Assembly: GCA_003001795.1 (NCBI GenBank)
Contig: PVNI01000013.1
Coordinates: 1-64,000 of the forward strand
Direction: 5' to 3'
Length of the DNA: 64,000 nt
Source of the DNA: Actinomadura viridilutea
GTDB lineage: Bacteria > Actinomycetota > Actinomycetes > Streptosporangiales > Streptosporangiaceae
Below are positions 42,094 to 49,432 of the stretch, piece after piece. The first letter of the stretch is position 1, and the number at the start of each line of letters is the position of its first letter. The notes under the pieces were generated by a model. The model had not been told where the DNA came from, did no database searches, and saw only the letters and a list, made by a program, of their open reading frames with translations. A program made the position numbers and the translations under genes.

Positions 42094-43779
42094 TCACCCG
42101 CCGGAACCCTCCGGCCGCGGACTCTCTCCGGAGGGGGACGCGGACCCGGGCTCACGGGACGGAGGCGGCGAACTCGACGGCGGGTCCGACGAAGGCTGCT
42201 CCGACGGCGGAGTGGACGGCGGGGAAGGCGACGACGGTGGCGGCGAGGTCTGCGGCGGCCGTGAGGTCTGCGGCGGCGGGGTGGTGGGCTGCTGCCCCGG
42301 GGGCGGCGACGTCGGGTCGGGACGGCTGACGGGACGCCACGTGATGCGCACTTCCACACCGCCGGGCTCGAAGACGACGCCGCCTTCCCCCGCCGCGTCG
42401 CCGCGCCTGGCGACGTCCACGCCGAGCGTGAGGGTCTGCCCGGCCTCGATGCGTCCGGACGTCCGGCTGAGGCGTACCGGACCCCACGGCTCGGCGCGCC
42501 AGGTCACCGGCCCGCCCTCGGCGGTCAGCTGAAGCGTGCCGTGCGAGCCCTCCGCAAGGTCCAGGAACAGCGGAGCCACCGTCAGGGCCGCGCCGCGGCG
42601 GCGTGCTCCCTCGAAACCCGCCGGGCGTGCCCCGCCGGACGGCGGCCACGGCAACGCTGTGGGCGGGGCGGACGACACGCGCGCGCCGAGCGGATACGTA
42701 GCGGGCGGGGGAGCCTCGCCGGCGTCCCCCCGATCCCCCTGCGGTGGCGTGCCGACCGTGGGGAGCGGCACCGAGGGGCCGACCGCCGTCCCGCCGCCCT
42801 GACCGTCCGCACCGACCAGCCGGTGGAACGCCACGCCGCCTCCCCCCAGCAGCAGCGCGACCACCGCCACGGCCGCGACCCCGCGCCAGGCCGCCCCGCC
42901 CAACCCTCCGAAGAGGGCGTACGGCGGGCGCCGTGCCGCCGGACGCAGGCCGCGACGCCGTGCGGCGTGGCGCGACTGGACGGGGAACCCGGTCGGACCG
43001 AACTCGCCGACCCGCGTCGCGACGAACAGCCGATAGCCCACCAGTTCGGGATCGAAGAAGCAGCTCATCACCTGTTCCCGCAGGGACGCGGGAGGGCGGG
43101 CCTGCGGCAGCAACCCGTACACCTTGGCCGCCGACACCGTGCGGGGGCGCAACGTCCGGCAGACGCCGCACTCGCGGGCGTGCCGCGCGAGCCGTCTGTC
43201 GACGTCGCCCCTGGCGGCGCCCCGGCGCTGCCGCAGCAACGCCCCGCGTTCGGGGCACCCGTACGGGCCGTCGTGCGCGAGAAGCTCGGCGGTCAGGGCC
43301 GCCTCGAGCGCGGCGTGAGCACGTTCCAGCTGCGCCTCGGCGTCCTTGAGGGAGAGGCCGGCCACCGCCGCCACGTCGGGCGTCGGCAACCGCTGCCGCA
43401 CACGCAGCTCGAGCAGGTCCCGGCTCAGCGGGTCCAGGGCCTCGACGGCCTGCCACGCCACGACGCGCAGGTCGACGTCGTCCTGGTCATGGCTGGCGAC
43501 CGGCACGTCGGGCCGCTGGTCGGGGGCGGACGGCCGGCGCGCGCATTCCAAACGGGCGATGGCGTAGAGCCACGGACCGAAGCGATCGGCGTCGCGCAGC
43601 CGTCTGATGTGCGCCTCGGCAACGATGAACGTGTCGCGCAGCGCCACCTGTGCGGCGTCCCGGTCGCGCAGGTGGAACCAGCAGTACCCGTAGAGGCGTT
43701 CGGCGTAGGCATCGTAGGCCGCGGCAGGTGCGGCCGGGTCCCGTTCCCGCAGGGCCTCGACCAGGAGATGGTCATCCAT
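42094..43779 (-). CDS. Sigma-factor-like / zinc-finger / TM / BACON-like fusion protein
   Basis: 561 aa from the ATG at 43779. Residues ~1-90 look like ECF sigma region 2 (LVEALRERDPAAPAAAYDAY, AERLYGYCWFHLRDRDAAQV). Residues ~115-165 resemble region 4 (DPLSRDLLELRVRQRLPTPD, VAAVAGLSLKDAEAQLERAH). A Cys/His cluster (HARECGVCR) recalls an anti-sigma zinc finger. One TM helix (RGVAAVAVVALLLGGGGVAF) follows. The outer part holds a BACON-like beta domain (LDLAEGSHGTLQLTAEGGPV, RTSGRIEAGQTLTLGVDVAR) and a Ser/Pro-rich tail of ~60 residues. A soluble sigma factor tethered to its own receptor is one reading; a repurposed non-transcriptional protein is another. Confidence 0.75.
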   Translation of the reverse strand: MDDHLLVEALRERDPAAPAAAYDAYAERLYGYCWFHLRDRDAAQVALRDTFIVAEAHIRRLRDADRFGPWLYAIARLECARRPSAPDQRPDVPVASHDQDDVDLRVVAWQAVEALDPLSRDLLELRVRQRLPTPDVAAVAGLSLKDAEAQLERAHAALEAALTAELLAHDGPYGCPERGALLRQRRGAARGDVDRRLARHARECGVCRTLRPRTVSAAKVYGLLPQARPPASLREQVMSCFFDPELVGYRLFVATRVGEFGPTGFPVQSRHAARRRGLRPAARRPPYALFGGLGGAAWRGVAAVAVVALLLGGGGVAFHRLVGADGQGGGTAVGPSVPLPTVGTPPQGDRGDAGEAPPPATYPLGARVSSAPPTALPWPPSGGARPAGFEGARRRGAALTVAPLFLDLAEGSHGTLQLTAEGGPVTWRAEPWGPVRLSRTSGRIEAGQTLTLGVDVARRGDAAGEGGVVFEPGGVEVRITWRPVSRPDPTSPPPGQQPTTPPPQTSRPPQTSPPPSSPSPPSTPPSEQPSSDPPSSSPPPSREPGSASPSGESPRPEGSGG

Positions 43780-44145
43780 ACCTGCAAGGTAAGTGCTGGC
43801 CGACACCTTTACCGCCAATTCCACGAGATCAGACTTATTCGACCACATTGCATACGAACTTTCCCCCAGCCCGCCATTGTTTGCCCACAATGTGAGCAAT
43901 GAGCACCTCGTCCGGGATCGTCGCCATCACCCGCCCACCTGGCGCGCATGACCCTGCGACGTTTCGCGAATACGCATCGTAAAGACGTCGGAGAGGCTGA
44001 CTTAAAAGTCTCCGACCTGTCCCCCGACAGTCATATGACCATGGCCGGGCACGGCGAAGACAACCGACACTCCAGACAACGTCAGTAAAAACTGAAAGCC
44101 CGCCCGACGTTGACACTGTCATCGTGACAGTGTCATCATGGCGTC
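43780..44145. other. Divergent promoter region of the sigma-BACON gene and the MerR-like operon
   Basis: 366 bp without a gene, locally less GC-rich than the surroundings. It holds the perfect palindrome at 44111-44135 described separately. The rest shows no gene and no other strong repeat. Confidence 0.45.
44111..44135. promoter_or_regulatory. Perfect 11-bp inverted repeat, probable operator of the MerR-like regulator
   Basis: TGACACTGTCA (44111-44121), a 3-bp spacer TCG, then TGACAGTGTCA (44125-44135): all eleven positions are complementary. It ends 10 bp before the regulator's ATG, where a bound protein would block transcription or translation start. An autoregulatory operator is the simplest explanation. 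Confidence 0.75.
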
Positions 44146-44949
44146 ATGTCGGGCACCTGGACGATCAGCGAACTGGCCGAGCGGGCCGTCGCCGCGCTGT
44201 CGGCGGGCGACCCGCTGCGCGTCAGCGGCCGGGTTCGCGACCTGCCCAACGAACGACTGATCCGCTGGTACACCACGATCGGGCTGGTCGACCCCCCGCT
44301 GGGGCGCCGCGGCCGCACCGCCGTGTACGGTCACCGGCACCTGCTGCAGATCGTGGCCGTCAAGCGGCGCCAGGCCGCCGGCCGCACGATCGCCGAGATC
44401 CAGCAGGAACTGTCCGGCGCCACCGACGACACCCTGCGCGCCATCGCCCAGATCCCCGACCCCCTGCCGGACTCCGACACTGACACTGACACTGGCACCG
44501 GCACCGGTACCGGCGCCGGCGCCGAGCCCGCCCAGGCCCGCGGCCGCTTCTGGACCGCCCGCCCCGCCGCCCCCAGCGGGCCCGCGGACGTCGTCTGGCG
44601 GGCGGACATCCGGCACGCCCGGGACTCCGAAGCCCCGGCCGCGCCGTCCTCTCCTGCAGGCGCGGCCCCCTCGACTCCCCCGACCAGCGGCAACGGCGAA
44701 ACGCGTCCCGGCGCAACGCCGACACGTCCCGGCCACGCGGACGAGACCCCGGGCAGGTCCCGGCGGCTCTCCGTGGTTCAGGGCGTCCGGCTGGCTCCCG
44801 GCGTCACCGTGCTGCTGGACGCGCCGGCGCTCGGCGAGGACGACCTCGCCGCGATCGCGGCCGCCGCCGGTCCGCTGCTGGACGAGCTGCGGCGCCGCGG
44901 ACTCCTCGACCCCATCGACACGCACCCCCACCCCTCCGGGAGGCCCTGA
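44146..44949 (+). CDS. MerR-like DNA-binding regulator coupled to the VIT-vWA gene
   Basis: 267 aa. The N-terminal ~75 residues are a winged HTH of MerR type: TWTISELAERAVAALSAGDP, DLPNERLIRWYTTIGLVDPP, GRTAVYGHRHLLQIVAVKRR. A low-complexity linker of Asp/Thr and Gly/Thr repeats (about 110-125) and a long Pro/Ala-rich stretch follow. The C-terminal ~50 residues (LSVVQGVRLAPGVTVLLDAP, ALGEDDLAAIAAAAGPLLDE) may be the effector or partner-binding part. The stop and the next ATG share a base (TGATG), so regulator and VIT-vWA protein are co-translated. The inducing signal is unknown. Confidence 0.82.
   Translation: MSGTWTISELAERAVAALSAGDPLRVSGRVRDLPNERLIRWYTTIGLVDPPLGRRGRTAVYGHRHLLQIVAVKRRQAAGRTIAEIQQELSGATDDTLRAIAQIPDPLPDSDTDTDTGTGTGTGAGAEPAQARGRFWTARPAAPSGPADVVWRADIRHARDSEAPAAPSSPAGAAPSTPPTSGNGETRPGATPTRPGHADETPGRSRRLSVVQGVRLAPGVTVLLDAPALGEDDLAAIAAAAGPLLDELRRRGLLDPIDTHPHPSGRP
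44477..44520 (+). repeat. GACACT/GGCACC hexanucleotide repeats inside the regulator gene
   Basis: Consecutive CCGACACTGACACTGACACT and GGCACCGGCACC units encode DTDTDTGTGTGTG. The TGACACTG phase repeats the core of the operator half-site TGACACTGTCA found at 44111. This could be coincidence of a microsatellite or a decoy/secondary binding tract. Confidence 0.6.
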
Positions 44950-47318
44950 TGACCGTGCACATCAGTCCCCTGCCCGACGCGGCGGCGCCGCCGGACCCCG
45001 AAGGCGGGCTCGGCGCCCTGTCCACCGACCGGGGCAACCTGCCGCTCGACGCGGTCGACGTCCGCGCCTCGATCACCGGCCTGGTCGCCGGAGTCGAGGT
45101 GACCCAGGGCTTCCGCAACCCGTTCGACGTGCCGCTGGAGGCCACCTACATCTTCCCCCTGCCGGACCGCGCCGCCGTCACCGCGCTGCGCCTGGAGGCC
45201 GCCGACCGGGTCGTGGAGGGGGTGCTCAAGGAGCGGGCGCAGGCGCGCCAGGACTACGACGCCGCGATCGCCGCGGGCCGGCGCGCCGCCATCGCCGAGG
45301 AGGACCGGCCCGACGTGTTCACGATGCGGGTGGGCAACATCCTGCCCGGCGAGCGCGTGACCGTCCGGCTGACGCTGATCCAGCCGCTCCCCTACGAGGA
45401 CGGCCAGGCCACCTTCCGGTTCCCGCTCGTGGTCGCGCCCCGGTACATCCCCGGAACCCCGCTGGACGAGCCCGCGGCCGGGGACGGCACCGCGCCCGAC
45501 ACCGACGCGGTGCCCGACGCGTCCCGGATCAGCCCGCCGGTGCTGCTGCCCGGCTTCCCCAACCCGGTGCGCCTGTCGATCAGCGTGGACGTGGACCCGG
45601 CGGGGCTGCGGCTCACCGGGATCGGCTCCGCCCTGCACGTGGTCGCCGAGTCCGGCGATGGCGAGCGCACCACCGTCCGGCTGCAGCCCGGCGAACGGCT
45701 CGACCGCGACTTCATCCTGCGTCTCGCGTACGCGCCGCAGGAGACCGCCTCGCTGACGCTGGTGCCCGACGAAGACTCCGAGGAGGGGACGTTCTCGCTG
45801 ACCGTGCTGCCGGCCGGACGGCACCGTCCCCGCCCGCGCGACGTCGTGCTCGTCCTGGACCGGTCCGGCAGCATGCACGGCTGGAAGATGGTCGCGGCCC
45901 GGCGCGCGGCCGCCCGGATCGTCGACACGCTCGGCACCGCCGACCGGTTCGCCGTCCTGGCGTTCGACAACGTGGTGGAGCGTCCCCCGCGGCTCGGCCC
46001 CTCGCTGGAGCCGGGCACCGACCGCAACCGGTTCCGCGCGGTCGAATATCTGGCGACGCTGGAGGCCCGGGGCGGCACCGAGATGCTCGCGCCGCTGCGG
46101 GACGCCTGCCATCTGCTGCACGACTCCGGGACGCGCGACCGGGTGCTGATCCTGATCACCGACGGGCAGGTCGGCAACGAGGACCAGATCCTCGCCGACC
46201 TTCTGCCGCGCCTCCGCGGCGTCCGGGTGCACACCGTCGGCATCGACCAGGCCGTCAACGCGGGCTTCCTGCACCGGCTCGCCCAGGCCGGGCAGGGGCG
46301 GTGCGAGCTGGTCGAGTCCGAAGACCGGCTGGACGAGGCGATGGAGCACATCCATCACCGCATCGGCGCCCCGCTGGTGACGGATCTGCGCCTGGAAGCC
46401 GACGGCCTGCGGCTCGTCCCCGACACCACGACCCCCGCCCGCCTGGACGCCCTGTACCCGGGCGTGCCGCTGGTGATTTCGGGGCGCTTCCACGGCCGCC
46501 CGCAGGGCGGCCTGACCGTCCACGGCGTGGCGGCCGACGGCTCACCGTGGCGGCAGAGCTCCACCGCCGTCGTCTCGAGCAACCGCACGGTCGCCTCCCT
46601 GTGGGCCCGCGCGCACCTTCGGGACCTCGAAGACCGCTACCTCACCTCCGGCTCGGACGACCTCGAGCGGCGCATCGTGGACACGTCCCTGCGGTTCGGC
46701 GTGCTGTGCCGTTTCACCGCGTTCGTGGCGGTGGACAGCCGCGTCGCGACCGAGGGGCAAACGCCCCACCACGTGGTGCAGCCCGTCGAGCTCCCCTCCG
46801 GCTGGACCGCACCCGCCGCACCGATGGCGGCGGCGTACGCCGGCCCCATGGGCGCCCCCGGGGCGCCGCCGGTCGCGGGCGTCCCGGCCGCCTTCCCGGC
46901 CCCCGCGCCCGCCGCTACGAGCGGCGCCCCCATGGCCCGAGGCCCCATGGCCCCGGGATCGATGCCACGCTTCCGGCTGCCCGGCGCCCGTCGCCGGTCC
47001 AGCTCCGAGCTCGATGACCTGCGGCAGCGGCTGACCGAGCATCTCCAGCGGTTGACGTCGACGCCCACCCCCGACCAGGCCCTGCTGGTCGACCTCCTGC
47101 AGTTCCTCGAGCCAGCCGTTCAACGCCTCGAAGCACTGGGCACCGACGTCGACCCGCTCGCCACGCTGGTCGCCGACCTCCAGGCCGTCCACACGCCGCT
47201 GGACGCCGCCGCTCTCCAAGGCCTGTGGGACCGCACAATCAAGATTCTCACCGAGTTCACCACCCAGGCCCCGCAAGAGCCTCGCCCACGACGCCCGTTT
47301 TGGAAGCGCACCCCCTGA
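44949..47318 (+). CDS. VIT- and vWA-domain protein
   Basis: 789 aa. The N-terminal VIT domain (about 20-150: LPLDAVDVRASITGLVAGVE, VTQGFRNPFDVPLEATYIFP, GVLKERAQARQDYDAAIAAG) is followed by a von Willebrand A domain with an intact MIDAS D304-x-S306-x-S308 in VVLVLDRSGSMHGWKMVAAR, RGGTEMLAPL and LILITDGQVGNED. A Pro/Ala/Met-rich stretch (about 620-680) and a C-terminal helical region (ELDDLRQRLTEHLQRLTSTP) end it. No signal peptide or sortase motif is seen, so it is probably cytoplasmic. Its function in bacteria is not established. It is co-expressed with the MerR-like regulator. Confidence 0.9.
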   Translation: MTVHISPLPDAAAPPDPEGGLGALSTDRGNLPLDAVDVRASITGLVAGVEVTQGFRNPFDVPLEATYIFPLPDRAAVTALRLEAADRVVEGVLKERAQARQDYDAAIAAGRRAAIAEEDRPDVFTMRVGNILPGERVTVRLTLIQPLPYEDGQATFRFPLVVAPRYIPGTPLDEPAAGDGTAPDTDAVPDASRISPPVLLPGFPNPVRLSISVDVDPAGLRLTGIGSALHVVAESGDGERTTVRLQPGERLDRDFILRLAYAPQETASLTLVPDEDSEEGTFSLTVLPAGRHRPRPRDVVLVLDRSGSMHGWKMVAARRAAARIVDTLGTADRFAVLAFDNVVERPPRLGPSLEPGTDRNRFRAVEYLATLEARGGTEMLAPLRDACHLLHDSGTRDRVLILITDGQVGNEDQILADLLPRLRGVRVHTVGIDQAVNAGFLHRLAQAGQGRCELVESEDRLDEAMEHIHHRIGAPLVTDLRLEADGLRLVPDTTTPARLDALYPGVPLVISGRFHGRPQGGLTVHGVAADGSPWRQSSTAVVSSNRTVASLWARAHLRDLEDRYLTSGSDDLERRIVDTSLRFGVLCRFTAFVAVDSRVATEGQTPHHVVQPVELPSGWTAPAAPMAAAYAGPMGAPGAPPVAGVPAAFPAPAPAATSGAPMARGPMAPGSMPRFRLPGARRRSSSELDDLRQRLTEHLQRLTSTPTPDQALLVDLLQFLEPAVQRLEALGTDVDPLATLVADLQAVHTPLDAAALQGLWDRTIKILTEFTTQAPQEPRPRRPFWKRTP

Positions 47319-47345
47319 CCGCCGGGAGCCGCACACATGCACCGC

Positions 47346-47373
47346 GGGTGACCTCCCACCTGGGAGGTCACCC
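47346..47373 (+). terminator. Long perfect hairpin after the VIT-vWA gene
   Basis: GGGTGACCTCCCA pairs with TGGGAGGTCACCC over 13 bp around a 2-base loop, starting 28 nt after the stop codon. It has no T-tract. It is a good candidate terminator of the MerR/VIT-vWA operon. Confidence 0.7.
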
Positions 47374-48116
47374 GCCCCCGCGGTCACGGCCCCGGCCTCA
47401 CACGCAGCACCTCCTGGGCGCCTGAGCCGCACCGGCCCCGCCACGCTGGGGTCCGCACGGCTGCGACGACCACGCGGTCTTGGCCCACCCATGCGGTGAT
47501 GAATCTCGTGCGATCGAGGATGAGCGAACGCAAGCCGACCCAGGCGGTGCGTCATGTGACCGGCGCCGCCGTCACGCGAACCGCGTCCGCCTGACCGGCG
47601 GCTGCCGGACGTCCCGTCAGGGACACCAGCACGATCGTCGCGCCCCCGGCCCAGCACGCAATACCAGCCAAGCCAGGTCTGGGCAAGGCGCTCGCAAGCT
47701 GAGGGCCGCGCCGCTGCGCGTCCGAGGGCGGCGCGCATGATGGGAGCCGGGCTTGCGTCGCCACGGTGTTCGGTAGCTCACACGTGGCGGCCCGGAAGGA
47801 CGCTGCCTGGGAGGTCAGTGGGTGCTTGTGGCGTTTTGTGTCGACGGCGGCGTGTCACTTCCCGGGAGGGCGGCCCGTCAAGGTGAATCATGGACTGCGG
47901 CTTCGTCCGTACGGAATGCTGGACGCAGCAGTGTCGCGGTCGGTCTCCCGGGGGCGGGCTCTGTGGACAACAAGAAGGACGACCTTCCGGAGTGCGGCCA
48001 CTGCACCAGATCGGGTGAAGTCACCTACGAGCGACCGCAGAAGGAGAACGACGTTCGATCACATGGCGCACGAGCGTGGAGGACTGCCACCTCTGCCGGG
48101 GGACCGGAAAGTGCCG
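47374..48116. other. Gene-poor stretch after the VIT-vWA operon
   Basis: About 740 bp without a clear gene. On the minus strand (about 47400-47760) a frame reading TAWVGLRSLILDRTRFITAW and GQDRVVVAAVRTPAW looks more protein-like than its surroundings. A stop at 47552 separates it from the part further upstream in the gene sense (GLAGIACWAGGATIVLVSLT). That may be a decayed small gene. Nothing else is recognisable. Confidence 0.35.
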
Positions 48117-48338
48117 ATGAAGGCTAAGCGCGAACGCTGCGGCAACGTGCCGTGCGAATGGTGCGACCGCGACGACTGGGTGTGCCGGTTCTGCCACGGC
48201 TCGGGCTGGTGGCGTCCCGAGCGTCCGCATCAGACGCCCACCGGTGAGCTGTCCTGGGAGCGCATAGAGGAGCCTTGCCGGATGTGCGGGAACACCGGCA
48301 AGGAGCACAACCCGTTGACCGTTCCTCCCGCGTCCTGA
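48117..48338 (+). CDS. Small Cys-rich protein with DnaJ-type zinc-finger motifs
   Basis: 73 aa from the ATG at 48117 (an in-frame ATG at 48063 would add 18 residues). Cysteines are arranged as CGNVPCEWC, then CRFCHGSGWW (exact CxxCxGxG) and CRMCGNTG, the pattern of the DnaJ central zinc region or of small zinc ribbons. Eight Cys in 60 residues is far above background. No J-domain is present. The ribosome site is weak, so the start is uncertain. The function is unknown; it could be an RNA- or protein-binding zinc ribbon. Confidence 0.5.
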   Translation: MKAKRERCGNVPCEWCDRDDWVCRFCHGSGWWRPERPHQTPTGELSWERIEEPCRMCGNTGKEHNPLTVPPAS

Positions 48339-48825
48339 ACCTCGCCGGAGCGCCTTCCAAGATCGACGCCCTGAGGAGCGGGACGCCTCGTTCCACCATC
48401 TCGCGCGTTTGCAGCCCCAGCACGCCCCAGGCGCACGGGCACCGTCGCTGCGTAGACGCGACGTCAGGGGCCGTCTGCCGATTGCCGCAGCGCTGCGGCG
48501 TTCTTGTGGTGTGCGGTGGTGTCCCGGGTGGCCCGCTGCCCTCGATCGGTGCGATCGACAGCGGGCGGCTTGGGCCACCGCCGGCCATGCCATGTGCGGA
48601 CGGAGTCGGGGCGCTGACGAGACGACCAAGGCGCCGGAGGCACAACCAGAGATCGACTGGGCGACAGGGCCTCCCTGAGCCGGGCGATCGACGCCCGCTC
48701 AGCGGACTGGTGAAGATCGCATTGCCTCCGGGCGTGCCGCCATACGCGTTCAGGGACGCCCGGTACGGCCCCCGATCCTGTACAGCAACGCGACGTCCCG
48801 CTGACCAAGCTGTCGTCCAAGTGCA
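48339..48825. other. Non-coding stretch between the zinc-ribbon ORF and the broken ORF
   Basis: About 490 bp; frames on both strands are Arg/Pro/Ser-rich with no family resemblance, and no hairpin or repeat stands out. Confidence 0.35.
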
Positions 48826-49200
48826 GGAGATCGCCGACCGGCTGGCCGCCGGGGAGATCGACGAGGACGAGGCCGCCGCCCGCGAGGAGGAGCTGCTGGA
48901 CCGGCTGCCGCGTGCCACGACCCGCAGACCCAGGAGGAGGCCGACGCAACGATCATCCTCCCGGACGGCGCCCGCTACGGCGCGACGTTCATGACCCTGG
49001 ACGCCGTCAGCGCCGTCATGCGGCGTTACCGGAGCACCGGCGAATGCCTCAACGGCGCCTACTTCTGGTGCGCAGACCTCATCATCATCGACCGGCCCGG
49101 CATCCCGGCCATCGTGGAGGTCGTGCGCCACCTCATCGCCTCAGGTGAGCTCGAAGGAGCTTGCAGCCTTCTCAGGGGCGATGACCTGGCCTCTGAGTAG
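48826..49200 (+). pseudogene. Apparently frameshifted ORF of unknown family
   Basis: Frame 2 reads VQEIADRLAAGEIDEDEAAA then REEELLDRLPRA up to about 48910, a natural acidic helical sequence. It then turns into Arg/Pro-rich nonsense. From about 48925, frame 1 becomes protein-like: DPQTQEEADATIILPDGARY, GATFMTLDAVSAVMRRYRST, GECLNGAYFWCADLIIIDRP, GIPAIVEVVRHLIASGELEG, ending with TAG at 49198. A single indel near 48910-48925 would join the two into one ~125-aa protein. Either a true frameshift mutation, a sequencing error or programmed slippage could explain it. I do not recognise the family. The downstream half could still be translated from ATG 48991. Confidence 0.5.
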
Positions 49201-49268
49201 GCCGGTCGTCCGCTCTTCAACGCGCGCAACGCGACGTGACGTGCTGCTGTCAGCAGAGGTGTCAGCAG

Positions 49269-49302
49269 CAGGGGCCCCTTCCTTGTTCGGAAGGGGCCCC
49301 TG
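49269..49302 (-). terminator. Terminator hairpin downstream of tRNA-Thr
   Basis: CAGGGGCCCCTTCC (49269-49282) pairs perfectly with GGAAGGGGCCCCTG (49289-49302), 14 bp with a 6-nt loop. It begins 8 nt after the 3' end of the tRNA on the minus strand. A short GTCAGCAG direct and inverted repeat lies next to it (about 49245-49270). Confidence 0.8.
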
Positions 49303-49309
49303 ACCTGGG

Positions 49310-49382
49310 AGCCGCCTGTCGGAATCGAACCGACGACCTGCTCATTACGAGTGAGCCGCTCTGCCGACTGAGCTAAGGCGGC
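49310..49382 (-). tRNA. tRNA-Thr (anticodon CGT)
   Basis: On the minus strand the sequence folds as a full cloverleaf: acceptor GCCGCCT/AGGCGGC, D-arm GCTC...GAGC, anticodon stem GCTCA/TGAGC with loop CTCGTAA (anticodon CGT, reading ACG = Thr), and T-arm GTCGG-TTCGATT-CCGAC. The discriminator base would be T. CCA is not encoded. A strong hairpin follows. Confidence 0.96.
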
Positions 49383-49432
49383 GTGCCGTACGGGAGTCTA
49401 CCTGGTCTCAGGGGTGTTGCGTGCATTTGTTT

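Noticed and set aside
49310..49382. tRNA-Thr as the attachment site of an integrated element
   Set aside because: No direct repeat of the tRNA 3' end and no integrase gene were seen in the window. Kept only as a weak idea in the findings.
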